Shown here: piece after piece, positions 17,843-25,783 of the stretch | Layout of the letters: the number at the start of each line of letters is the position of its first letter | Numbering within the stretch: position 1 is the stretch's first letter | Assembly (NCBI GenBank): GCA_965371785.1 | Contig: CBDUZS010000010.1 | Span: 1-51,794 of the forward strand | Length of the DNA stretch: 51,794 bases | Direction of reading: 5' to 3' | Source: CBDUZS01 sp965371785 | GTDB lineage: Bacteria > Fermentibacterota > Fermentibacteria > Fermentibacterales > JCC-6 | Made by a program: the position numbers and the translations under genes | The notes under the pieces: generated by a model | Databases searched by the model: none | What the model was told of the DNA's origin: nothing | The model's input: only the letters and a program-made list of their open reading frames with translations

Positions 17843-18604
17843 ATGACAGCCGACTCTACCTCCCTCGAGGTCACCAGGCATGATGTTGCGCTGACGGCAG
17901 CTCACCTGGCGCACATGGGCTGGGCAGAAGCCAATGCGGGCAACATCTCCGTCCTTCTTCCAGAGGGTGAGGGGCTGAACCACGACAGCGAACTCGTAAC
18001 CGAGCAGCTGCAGGTTCCCGTTCCGGCACTGGCGGGACGCACGTTTCTCGTGACCACGCTCGGAAGCCGTTTCCGAAGGCTGGAGCGGGACATGGAGACG
18101 GATATCATACCCGTCAGGATAAGCAGCGACGGTAACACTGCGGGCCGCCCGAGGGGATCGCGGAAACCCACAAGCGAGTTCCCCAGCCACTTGCTGGCTC
18201 TGTCGGTAGCGGTCAGACGGGGCTGGGAAACCGCTTCACTCGTTCATACCCATTCGACGTGCATGCTTGCGCTTTCCTCCAGCGACCTTCCTGGTGACAT
18301 GCTGGAGGAAGCCGTTACGCGGGCACATCCCGAGATCTCGATCTTCCTCAAAAGGGGAGTGCATTTCCTCGACTTCACCACTCCGGGCAGCTGGGAGCTC
18401 GGAGAGGCGACTGCTACACTCTTCGAGAGCGCGGACTGTGTGGTGTGGAGGAAACATGGCATCCTGGGTCTCGGGAACACGATCGACATCGCCTGCGATG
18501 TAGTCGAGATCGTTGAAAAGGCTGCAAGACTGCTCTTACTGGAGAAATCAGCATTCGATAAGTTCGTAGGACTCAAGGACCGCGAGCTGAAGAAGCTGCT
18601 CTAG
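17843..18604 (+). CDS. Class II aldolase/adducin-family protein, RhaD-like
   Basis: The 253-residue protein has AEANAGNISVLLP (phosphate-loop region), KPTSEFPSH with the catalytic-acid position, the zinc ligands in VHTHSTCML and a third His in WRKHGILG. This is the zinc-dependent class II aldolase fold closest in layout to rhamnulose-1-phosphate aldolase. Nothing else here suggests rhamnose breakdown, so the substrate is open. ATG 17843 abuts the lat stop, so the two genes are co-translated and may act together. The stop abuts the end of the converging AhpD gene without a spacer. Confidence 0.8.
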   Translation: MTADSTSLEVTRHDVALTAAHLAHMGWAEANAGNISVLLPEGEGLNHDSELVTEQLQVPVPALAGRTFLVTTLGSRFRRLERDMETDIIPVRISSDGNTAGRPRGSRKPTSEFPSHLLALSVAVRRGWETASLVHTHSTCMLALSSSDLPGDMLEEAVTRAHPEISIFLKRGVHFLDFTTPGSWELGEATATLFESADCVVWRKHGILGLGNTIDIACDVVEIVEKAARLLLLEKSAFDKFVGLKDRELKKLL

Positions 18605-19132
18605 TCAGCCCTCCAGATCCACGCCAAGACCGTCGGAAACCCTGTTCACGAACGCAAAGTAAGCGGTAATGCAGCAGATATCATGGATCTCCCGATCATC
18701 GAAACCTGCATTCCTCAGACGTTCGGTATCGTCGACGGTTATCTGCGATGAGGTCAGGGTGAGCTTGAGCACGTACTCGAGCATTGTACGGTGGGAAGGC
18801 TTGATCTCGTTGAAAACCAGTGCGTTCAGATCGGCAAGTATCAGCTCGATTCCCTCTTCTCCAACGCCTTCTGCAGCAAGGTTTCTCCGGAGACCCGCTC
18901 CGTGGTGCGTGATTCAATACTTGCACCGGTTAGCAACCGAAACGACCACTGCAATCATTTCGCGCTGTACGAGGGTCAGTGGACCGCGTGAAATCATGAG
19001 AGCCCTGTACAGATCGTAATGGCACTTCATCACCCTGCTGTTCACTCCATGGATTCGCAGGATGTTATCCTTGTCCGGAACCCGATGCGCTTCGGGGATA
19101 TTCTGTTCAGCAACGTATCCGATGTGAGCCAT
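18605..19132 (-). CDS. AhpD-family peroxidase with in-frame TGA, probable selenoprotein
   Basis: Read from ATG 19132, the frame meets TGA at 18914-18916 and then stays open to a TGA at 18605-18607. Both sides form one 175-residue AhpD/carboxymuconolactone-decarboxylase protein. The TGA falls exactly on the second cysteine of the CxxC site: RC70-K-Y-U73-I-T-H-H77. With E58 this reproduces the Glu-x11-Cys-x2-Cys-x3-His spacing known for mycobacterial AhpD, with Sec replacing the second Cys. There is no frame change and no other damage. A small hairpin lies 16 nt after the TGA. AhpD-like selenoproteins are known in bacteria. The alternatives are a single point nonsense mutation or a sequencing error (TGC to TGA). 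Confidence 0.78.
18888..18902 (-). promoter_or_regulatory. Candidate bacterial SECIS hairpin
   Basis: On the minus strand CGGAG and CTCCG form a 5-bp stem around a CGGGT loop. The loop starts 16 nt after the in-frame TGA and has G as its second base. Bacterial SECIS elements sit directly after the UGA and show a G near the start of the apical loop. The match is reasonable, but the stem is short and such hairpins are common. Confidence 0.45.
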
Positions 19133-19169
19133 GCCCTCTCCCCTGCAAATCGTATCCCTGTTGCCACTG

Positions 19170-20513
19170 TTACGGAGTCAGTCTCTTCACGTCTCTGGGG
19201 AACATCGTCGTGAGCCTGATGTTCTCCACTTCGAGAAGTCTTGCGGTAAGCCTTTCCAGACCGATTGCAAGACCACCATGTGGCGGAAGACCGTACTTGT
19301 GAGCCTGGAGGTAGCTCGAGAAATCTTCCGGATCGAGCCCGAAGCTCAGCAGTTTCCGCACCTGCATATCGTAATCGTGGATCCTCTGGCCACCGGTTGT
19401 GATTTCGAGCCCCCTGAAAAGGAGATCGAAACTGAGAGTTGTTCCCGGATTGGCAGGGTCATCGAAAGTGTAGAATGGGCGCTTCTCGGTCGGGAAATGG
19501 GTTACGAACAGGAACTCGCTTCCCCACTCCTTCTCCGAATGATCACAGAGCACTCTCTCCTCCTCGGGCTCCAGGTCCGGTTCTGAAGAGTAGTCTTTCC
19601 CGACAATCCCTCCGGCAATCTCGTGAGCCTCCTCCAGAGTGAGAGAAGGTATGGTACTGCCTAAAACCGGGAGTCTGGCTCCGAGAAGATTCAATTCTGC
19701 CGAATATTCTGCCTTTGCAAGATCGAAACAGTGCTTGAGGAGCCTGACTTCCAGGGACATGACATCGGTGTGATCCTCGATGAATCCCATCTCGAAATCC
19801 AGAGAAGTGTACTCGTTCACATGTCGAGATGTCTGGTGTGGTTCTGCTCTGAAGACCGGTCCGACCTCGAATACCCTCTCGTAGATGCCCACGCCGATCT
19901 GTTTGTAGAACTGGGGTGACTGTGCCAGGAAGGCCTCGCGGTCGAAGTACTGCACTTTGAAGATGTTGGCTCCGCCTTCAGCGCCAGCGGAGCAGATCTT
20001 GGGAGTGTGTATCTCGGTGAAGCCGTTCCGCAGCATGAACTCTCTGAATCCCCTCGTGAATGCTTCGGTCAGCTTCAGCCTTGCCCTTTCGACCGGATGC
20101 CTGAGACTCAGGGGACGGAGATCGAGATTTGTATCGATGTGGAGGTCGAGTATCTTCTTCGTCAGGTCGACCGGAGCACGTTCAGCCGGTTGCGAGATTA
20201 CCTCGATTCCCTCAACGGATATTTCTACCGTTCGAGGATGAATCGATGGGTCTTTGATCGAAGCTTCCTTTACGGTACCGGTTACCCTCACGGCCTGTTC
20301 TTCTGCAAGTCTCTCCAGAATTTTCTCGTTGCCTTCGTTTGCCATGACGCACTGGACAAGGCCATCGTGCCTTCTCAGTACGATGAAAGCTCCCCAGCCC
20401 AGCCGACGGATACGCATGACCATTCCGTGAATGGTTACCGTCTGTCCGGTGAGTTTCTCGAGTTCGGCTGCGCTGACTGGCCTGTTCTCCCGTTCGATTC
20501 CGATTGGTCTCAT
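19170..20513 (-). CDS. aspS: Aspartyl-tRNA synthetase, archaeal/eukaryotic type
   Basis: The 447-residue class II synthetase has an N-terminal OB anticodon-binding domain (GQTVTIHGMVMRI, RHDGLVQCVMA) and a catalytic core with FTEIHTPKICSAGAEGGANIF, FLAQSPQFYKQ, the motif 2 region VFRAEPHQTSRHVNEYTSLDFEM and motif 3 GLAIGLERLTARLL. It lacks the large GAD insertion of the usual bacterial AspRS, and its length fits the archaeal form. Where archaeal discriminating enzymes have Trp (GWVW) this one has Met (GMVM), by my manual alignment. It may therefore also charge tRNA-Asn and need GatCAB. AGGAGG precedes the ATG. Confidence 0.92.
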   Translation of the reverse strand: MRPIGIERENRPVSAAELEKLTGQTVTIHGMVMRIRRLGWGAFIVLRRHDGLVQCVMANEGNEKILERLAEEQAVRVTGTVKEASIKDPSIHPRTVEISVEGIEVISQPAERAPVDLTKKILDLHIDTNLDLRPLSLRHPVERARLKLTEAFTRGFREFMLRNGFTEIHTPKICSAGAEGGANIFKVQYFDREAFLAQSPQFYKQIGVGIYERVFEVGPVFRAEPHQTSRHVNEYTSLDFEMGFIEDHTDVMSLEVRLLKHCFDLAKAEYSAELNLLGARLPVLGSTIPSLTLEEAHEIAGGIVGKDYSSEPDLEPEEERVLCDHSEKEWGSEFLFVTHFPTEKRPFYTFDDPANPGTTLSFDLLFRGLEITTGGQRIHDYDMQVRKLLSFGLDPEDFSSYLQAHKYGLPPHGGLAIGLERLTARLLEVENIRLTTMFPRDVKRLTP

Positions 20514-20584
20514 GAATATTCCTCCTGCCGGCTGCAGGTTATGTTAAACAATGTTCTCAAACGCAGTTACAGATAAGAACCGCA

Positions 20585-20614
20585 AGTATAACCGGAATGG
20601 CACGGAAAGTACAA
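20585..20614 (-). promoter_or_regulatory. Candidate promoter of aspS
   Basis: On the minus strand, TTGTAC (20609-20614) and TATACT (20585-20590) are 18 bp apart. The -10 matches 5 of 6 consensus bases; the -35 is weak. It would give a leader of about 65 nt before the aspS ATG. Confidence 0.45.
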
Positions 20615-20638
20615 GCGCCTATTCATCACCTGAATGCA

Positions 20639-21016
20639 TCAGGAATCGTACTCTTCGAGAACACCGAAATTCCTTATCAGCCTGTGGGGAGAAGCCGTGA
20701 ACCACGCCAGTGAGGTGCGAATGAGTGCTTCGACCTTCTGGCAGAACTCCATTACTTCCGCAGCATCCTCGCCCTCCCTGATACGACTCCTTACTCTGAA
20801 AAGGCTGTTCAGAAGGGCAGCGGCTTCAGGCTGGAAGAAGATACGGCTTCGATCGACCAGTTTTTCGAGATCCTCGATGTCACCCGCATCGAGAGCATCC
20901 TTCTTCTCAATAGTGAATCTACAGCAGAGTCGTTCAATCGACTTCTCGAGGAAACCGATTTCCCTGATCAGGAGCGCGTCATGACCTGCTGCTTCAGTCT
21001 TTCGCCCGTTTGCCAC
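20639..21016 (-). CDS. Small helical hypothetical protein
   Basis: I recognise no family. The 125-residue protein is highly charged and appears almost all helical, with heptad-like spacing in IREIGFLEKSIERL and DIEDLEKLVDRSR, so a coiled coil or helical bundle is likely. The open frame extends upstream into buk on the other strand, but that part is an antisense shadow. GTG 21016, behind GAGGGA, is the best start. It is divergent from buk across 73 bp. Confidence 0.6.
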   Translation of the reverse strand: MANGRKTEAAGHDALLIREIGFLEKSIERLCCRFTIEKKDALDAGDIEDLEKLVDRSRIFFQPEAAALLNSLFRVRSRIREGEDAAEVMEFCQKVEALIRTSLAWFTASPHRLIRNFGVLEEYDS

Positions 21017-21089
21017 TCTTTCCCTCTGCCTAGTAGAATTCAACGATAACCGGAACACGAATCCAGCCCATCTCCAGGTAGGAGGAGTC

Positions 21090-22169
21090 ATGTCGGAGAT
21101 CTTCAGAATACTGGTTATCAACCCCGGTTCCACATCCACAAAGATATCCGTGTTCGATGGTGAAAAGGAAGTCTGGACCAGCAAGCTGAAACATTCGGCG
21201 GAAGAACTTGCTCCATTCGAGAAGATCATCGATCAGTACGATTTTCGTGAGAATGTGATCCTCTGCGAGCTCGAGAAAGCCGGGTACGAGATAGGTTCTT
21301 TTACTGCAATCGTCGGGCGGGGGGGGCTTGTAATGCCCCTGGAGGGTGGAACCTACGAAGTCAACGAGAAACTGCTGAGTGACCTGCGGGCAGAGGTCCA
21401 GGGTGACCACGTTTCGAACCTCGGCGCCCCGATCGCAGAACAACTTGCGCGGGAGGCGGGATGCAGGGCATTCATAGTCGATCCCGTCGTGGTCGACGAA
21501 ATGGAAAGCCCCGCCAGGTTCTCCGGACATCCGGCTCTGACAAGGCGTTCCATTTTTCATGCTCTGAACCAGAAAGCCGTTGCGAGAAAAGCCTGCGAAG
21601 AACTCGGAAAAGACTACTTTCAGGCGAACCTGATAGTGGTTCATCTCGGAGGCGGGATATCCGTAGGCGCCCATTGCAGAGGACGCGTAATCGACGTCAA
21701 CAACGCGCTGAACGGTGACGGACCCTTTACTCCCGAGCGTTCCGGCGGGCTGCCCTCCGCGGATCTTGCTGCACTCTGCTATAGCGGTGACTACACGCAC
21801 GATCAGGTGAAGAAGATGATCAAGGGAGAGGGCGGAGTGGTAGCATATCTGGGCACGAACGATATGCTGGAAGTCGAACAGGCTGTTGGATGCGGAAACA
21901 CGGAGTACAGGGAAGTCTACTACGCAATGGCCTACCAGATTGCAAAGGAAATAGGGTCTCTTGCCGCCGTGCTCAAGGGTGATGTCGACGCTATCGTGAT
22001 CTCGGGGGGAATAGCATACGATAAAATGTTCATCGGCTGGATTACCGAGAGGGTCGAGTTCATATCGGAGGTAAAGGTATACCCCGGAGAGATGGAAATG
22101 GAAGCACTCGCATACGGCGGTCTTCGCGTCCTGATGGGCGTGGAGATAGCGAAAACCTATACCGGCTAA
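21090..22169 (+). CDS. buk: Butyrate kinase
   Basis: The 359-residue ASKHA-fold acyl kinase starts with ILVINPGSTSTKISVFDGE and has IVGRGGLVMPLEGGTYEVN, VVHLGGGISVGAHCRGRVIDVNNALNGDGPFTPERSG and the C-terminal ISGGIAYDKMFIGWI. These are family blocks of butyrate/branched-chain fatty acid kinases, distinct from AckA. It transfers phosphate from butyryl phosphate to ADP and completes the pathway begun by ptb at 15369, here separated by about 5 kb and on the other strand. A strong AGGAGG site precedes the ATG. Confidence 0.93.
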   Translation: MSEIFRILVINPGSTSTKISVFDGEKEVWTSKLKHSAEELAPFEKIIDQYDFRENVILCELEKAGYEIGSFTAIVGRGGLVMPLEGGTYEVNEKLLSDLRAEVQGDHVSNLGAPIAEQLAREAGCRAFIVDPVVVDEMESPARFSGHPALTRRSIFHALNQKAVARKACEELGKDYFQANLIVVHLGGGISVGAHCRGRVIDVNNALNGDGPFTPERSGGLPSADLAALCYSGDYTHDQVKKMIKGEGGVVAYLGTNDMLEVEQAVGCGNTEYREVYYAMAYQIAKEIGSLAAVLKGDVDAIVISGGIAYDKMFIGWITERVEFISEVKVYPGEMEMEALAYGGLRVLMGVEIAKTYTG

Positions 22170-22175
22170 CCTCTA

Positions 22176-22203
22176 TTGACTGTGGGAACTGATGCAGTAT
22201 TTT
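22176..22203 (+). promoter_or_regulatory. Candidate promoter of the exported protein at 22249
   Basis: TTGACT (22176-22181) and TATTTT (22198-22203) are separated by 16 bp just after the buk stop. The same -10 hexamer occurs in the stronger metK promoter at 37195-37224. The following 45 bp are AT-rich. Confidence 0.45.
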
Positions 22204-22248
22204 CATTATATGTATAGTTAGTGTCGTTTACGAATGAAGGGGGATAAC

Positions 22249-23091
22249 ATGCGATCAGTACTTTTGGTTCTCGTTGCGGTTTCACTTGCGTTTGCCTCAA
22301 CTGAGGTCAACGACGTCAGCCCGAATCCCGGAATTCCGGGGGGGGGCAGCAGTGGTTCCGATGCTCTGCTCGACCCACTTGCCTACATCGACCTCGAGCT
22401 TCTCGGACTTACCGTATACTGCGTTGGAGTAGGCTTTGACGGCACGAATCTCTGGGTCACCGACGGGCAGACCGGTCTCAACATCACGATCATCACGCCC
22501 GGTGGTGTGGTCGTCACGACCGTCTCCCAGTCCGGCACCAGCGGATGGGGTCTTCGTGACCTCTGCTGGAACGGCACCTACATGTTCGGCAGCCAGAGCG
22601 GCCAGGTACAGTACTACGACGCCACGTACTCCTATGTGAACTATTACAACTGCTATGCCTGCAGTCCTAACCGCGCACAGGGGTTCGACGGCACTTACTT
22701 CTACACGGGCAGCTTCGCTTCAACGATCTATCAGGTTTCCTGGGACGGAGTCGCGGGCAGCACAGCCGCCTATACCATCTGGTCAACGGTAGTGGCAAAC
22801 AATGGAACCTATGGCGCAGCCTATGACGACTTCAACGACTGCATCTGGATCTCTACAGCCTCATCCGATTACATGATCTACCAGATCGACATGTCAGGTA
22901 ATCTCATCGAGGCACACACCTCTTCAGTCTACATGGCTGGCGGATGCTCCCCAGGCGACCTCGACGGCTATCCGGGACAGGCACAGCTCTGGGTACTCGA
23001 ACAGGGCTCACCAGATGCTCTTCTCTGCCTCGAACTCCAGCCGGTTGCCCTCGAAAGGGACACCTGGGCGGGAATCAAGACTCTCATCTAG
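22249..23091 (+). CDS. Exported protein of unknown function with C-terminal TWAGIK motif
   Basis: It starts MRSVLLVLVAVSLAFAS, a clear signal peptide. I prefer ATG 22249 over 22234 because AAGGGGG lies just upstream of it. The mature region is Gly/Tyr/Trp-rich with recurring units such as GVGFDGTNLWVTDG, DLCWNGTYMFGS and GFDGTYFYTGS, the look of a beta-propeller with about six blades. The last residues LERDTWAGIKTLI resemble the end of the exported protein at 24915. A terminator follows. It is probably secreted or surface-held. Confidence 0.78.
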   Translation: MRSVLLVLVAVSLAFASTEVNDVSPNPGIPGGGSSGSDALLDPLAYIDLELLGLTVYCVGVGFDGTNLWVTDGQTGLNITIITPGGVVVTTVSQSGTSGWGLRDLCWNGTYMFGSQSGQVQYYDATYSYVNYYNCYACSPNRAQGFDGTYFYTGSFASTIYQVSWDGVAGSTAAYTIWSTVVANNGTYGAAYDDFNDCIWISTASSDYMIYQIDMSGNLIEAHTSSVYMAGGCSPGDLDGYPGQAQLWVLEQGSPDALLCLELQPVALERDTWAGIKTLI

Positions 23092-23116
23092 AGACCTCGT
23101 CCGAAGCTGCAATAAC

Positions 23117-23144
23117 GGGAGGGTCACATGACCCTCCCTTTTCC
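23117..23144 (+). terminator. Intrinsic terminator
   Basis: GGGAGGGTCA (23117-23126) pairs perfectly with TGACCCTCCC (23129-23138) and is followed by TTTTCC. It lies 25 bp after the stop of the exported protein gene. Confidence 0.9.
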
Positions 23145-23182
23145 TTCATATTCAGGTACACTTCTGCGAAAGGAAGAACGCT

Positions 23183-24772
23183 CTGAAACGAACAGCATTA
23201 CCTGTACTCCTTCTGGCTTGCGCTCTCGGCCTCATGTCCTGCGGAGGAGGACCGGATGGTGATACCTGGCTTATCAGGCTCGGCGAACGGACCATCACGG
23301 TTTCTTCTGCGGGAGAAGCATGGATAGCGCTCACTCCCGATGAGAAGGGCTATTTCCTTTCGAGGAACAACCAGTTCGGTGAATTCATCGTGTCACTCGC
23401 CAGAAGGGAGATGATAGTCAGCGAGATCGAGAGACTGGCCTACATGGAAAGGAAAGATGTTCTCTACATTGGAGAAGCCTGGATGAGAAGAGCGGCATTC
23501 TCTCGTGGACAGGACTACATCGATTCCGTCGTGGAAGCCTCCATCACGGAAGAGGACATCGACTACTTCATGGATCACATGGGAAAGACGGTCTGGTTTA
23601 CCTTCTCTCCGGGCGCTTTCGATGAAACATGCAAAGGTCCTGATCACCTGCCTGAACTGCGGCGGGAACTGGCGATTCACCTGGATTCGATGCAGGTAGG
23701 AGATGCGCTGGAGATGTCCGATGGAACACCGGTAAGGCTTGATTCGGTTTGCATCACAGATCCCGAACTCGTGGATGCTGCGCTCGAGGATAGTACGGGA
23801 GTGTATGCATACGCTTCACAGAAGCTTCTCACCACATGGAGCTCCGCGCTGAGGAGGAGCGTTACCGATTCGGTTGTCGCGGCTGCTGACCCCGATATCA
23901 GAACGGATGCTCTGATGCGGCTGGCTGATTTCTATTCCGGGAACGGTCAGCTTCAACCCGATGACACGCTCATCGTGTCGGCACTGGGAGCGATGACCGC
24001 TGAATCCTTCGTCTACGAAATCGAGTTCATGGAAACCGAGATTCCGGTACAGCCATCGGATTCGGTCTGGCTGATGTGGCTCGCGAAGCAGACCGTATCC
24101 CACGAGGCGTTCCTGGATTACCTCTCGACGGTAACTCCTGAAACCCTGGAGGATCTGCTGCCGTTAAAGCGTGAATGGATGCTCGAAACGGCCTTTGAGC
24201 AGCTCTACACCGATTCGGTCAGCAGCCTGATCTCGATCACCCACGAAATGCTCCGAAACGAGTACGACAGGCTGAACGAGCTGCCGGTCATCCCGGAATC
24301 GAGAAGCATCCAGTGCGTCGAAGTACAGGGCAGCATGGTTGACGGATACCGGAGTGCTCTGCTATCCGGAGAGGTCGATTCGTTCATACTCGAGTGCGGC
24401 TTCTGGCAGCCTCTATCACAAGATTCTCCTCCGACATCCCGCACACGTCCATTGCTGGCGGAGGAAGTGCCGGGTGGAAACTATGAAGCGGTCTTTTCTC
24501 TGGACAGACACGATACAACGGGATGGTCTGACCCTCTTCCGCTCGTCGAGGACTACTCTTACTTCGCATTCAGACTGAGGGGTGTGTACCCTCCTCATGA
24601 AGCCTCGTTCGAGGAAATGGAAGAGGAACTCGAGCTGATCATCAGAACAAGGCTGGAAGAGGAGCGGCTGAATTGCTGGCTTCTCGATCTTGAAAAGGCC
24701 TGCGATCTCAGGATAAACGAAGAGATCCTGACCAGCCTTCCCTCGGATCCTGCCCTCTGGAAAGATCTCTGA
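23183..24772 (+). CDS. Lipoprotein, SurA/PrsA-like chaperone suspected; CTG start
   Basis: The 529-residue protein begins LKRTALPVLLLACALGLMSC, a full lipoprotein signal with lipobox LMSC. The first ATG in frame (23234) lies inside the lipobox, and no ATG, GTG or TTG occurs between an upstream stop (23129) and it. CTG 23183 has AGGAAG six bases upstream, so CTG is the likely start. The body is acidic and helical, with segments like GEFIVSLARREMIVSEIERLA and VEASITEEDIDYFMDHM reminiscent of the chaperone part of SurA/PrsA foldases. I see no convincing PpiC core. It would be anchored in a membrane facing the periplasm. Confidence 0.72.
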   Translation: MKRTALPVLLLACALGLMSCGGGPDGDTWLIRLGERTITVSSAGEAWIALTPDEKGYFLSRNNQFGEFIVSLARREMIVSEIERLAYMERKDVLYIGEAWMRRAAFSRGQDYIDSVVEASITEEDIDYFMDHMGKTVWFTFSPGAFDETCKGPDHLPELRRELAIHLDSMQVGDALEMSDGTPVRLDSVCITDPELVDAALEDSTGVYAYASQKLLTTWSSALRRSVTDSVVAAADPDIRTDALMRLADFYSGNGQLQPDDTLIVSALGAMTAESFVYEIEFMETEIPVQPSDSVWLMWLAKQTVSHEAFLDYLSTVTPETLEDLLPLKREWMLETAFEQLYTDSVSSLISITHEMLRNEYDRLNELPVIPESRSIQCVEVQGSMVDGYRSALLSGEVDSFILECGFWQPLSQDSPPTSRTRPLLAEEVPGGNYEAVFSLDRHDTTGWSDPLPLVEDYSYFAFRLRGVYPPHEASFEEMEEELELIIRTRLEEERLNCWLLDLEKACDLRINEEILTSLPSDPALWKDL

Positions 24773-24914
24773 GCATTAAAAAAATCGGTATTGACGTTCG
24801 GGTACGAATTTAATCCAGTCTATCTGTAGGATTGCAGGAATACTGATAACACTTGACCATCAAGCCCCATGTGGGCAGAACGGGAATCTGTCACCAAATG
24901 AAGGAGGAAACGTA

Positions 24915-25724
24915 ATGCGAACCTTTGCCTTGCTTCTGGCAGCTGCACTGCTGTACGCTGTTCCAGTAATTGCTCTTGGTGCATCGGTAGACGATGCAGA
25001 CATTCCGATCTCGGGTCAGAATGGATTCAATGCTGCTACCGTACCCATCTGGGATGGCCCGAAGGCTCTTCTCTACGACAACGGTCCTTTCGTAACGAGC
25101 ATCGGCACGGGAGTCGGTGGAGCAGATGAGTCGATTGCGGGGCCGGATGAGGAGAACAACGGATTCGGCTGCCAGTTCGAATACGGTTACATGATCACGG
25201 ATGATTTCGAGATTCCATCTGGTGAAACCTGGGACATCAGCTCGATCACCCTGTTCATCTACCAGACTGGCTTCGGCCCGCCATCCACAATAACGGCTGT
25301 CTACATCGAGATCTACGATGACCATCCGGAAGTCGGATCCCTTGTGTACGGTGATCTGTACCTCAACGTGCTCACGAGTACTTCCTGGACCAACTGCTTC
25401 AGATGCCTGGCGGCGGTTGCCGGCACCAGTGACCTCAGACCGATAATGGCAAACGTCCTGGAGTTCACCGATCTCACTCTCGGTGAGGGAACCTATTACC
25501 TCGTCTGGTGGGCAGAAGGCTCAGGCGACTCCGGTCCCTGGTGCAATCCCGTTACGATCACCGGTACCCCTGCTACCGGTGACTCATGGCAGTTCACCGA
25601 TGTCTGGGCCGAAATTCTCATGGGCGGAACCGAAGAACCTCTGGGTATGCCCTTCCTTATCGAAGGAGACAACGTCGGCGCACTCGAGAACTCCACCTGG
25701 GCTGGTATCAAATACAGTTTCTAG
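24915..25724 (+). CDS. Exported protein of unknown function with C-terminal TWAGIK motif
   Basis: The 269-residue protein has an N-terminal signal peptide (RTFALLLAAALLYAVPVIALG) and an acidic, beta-rich mature part (DDFEIPSGETWDISSITLFIY, YLVWWAEGSGDSGPW) like extracellular jelly-roll or carbohydrate-binding folds. The end, LENSTWAGIKYSF, shares LE-x-x-TWAGIK with the exported protein at 22249. AAGGAGG stands before the ATG. The 142-bp gap upstream (24773-24914) has a TTGACG at 24791 but no convincing -10. A strong terminator follows. Confidence 0.78.
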   Translation: MRTFALLLAAALLYAVPVIALGASVDDADIPISGQNGFNAATVPIWDGPKALLYDNGPFVTSIGTGVGGADESIAGPDEENNGFGCQFEYGYMITDDFEIPSGETWDISSITLFIYQTGFGPPSTITAVYIEIYDDHPEVGSLVYGDLYLNVLTSTSWTNCFRCLAAVAGTSDLRPIMANVLEFTDLTLGEGTYYLVWWAEGSGDSGPWCNPVTITGTPATGDSWQFTDVWAEILMGGTEEPLGMPFLIEGDNVGALENSTWAGIKYSF

Positions 25725-25743
25725 CTTCTGGAAGTTTCTAAAG

Positions 25744-25773
25744 AAGGGGTATGGCGCTGCCATACCCCTTTTT
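25744..25773. terminator. Bidirectional intrinsic terminator
   Basis: AAGGGGTATGGC (25744-25755) pairs perfectly with GCCATACCCCTT (25759-25770) around a 3-nt loop, followed by TTT. It separates two converging genes and can serve both. Confidence 0.92.
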
Positions 25774-25783
25774 CAACCCTCAG

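Noticed and set aside
18605..19132. Reading the AhpD gene as a pseudogene
   Set aside because: Apart from the TGA at the catalytic cysteine the frame is intact with all motifs, and a SECIS-like hairpin follows, so a selenoprotein is more likely.
24773..24914. Promoter from TTGACG at 24791 for the exported protein at 24915
   Set aside because: No acceptable -10 at 15-19 bp; the only TTTAAT is 12 bp away.
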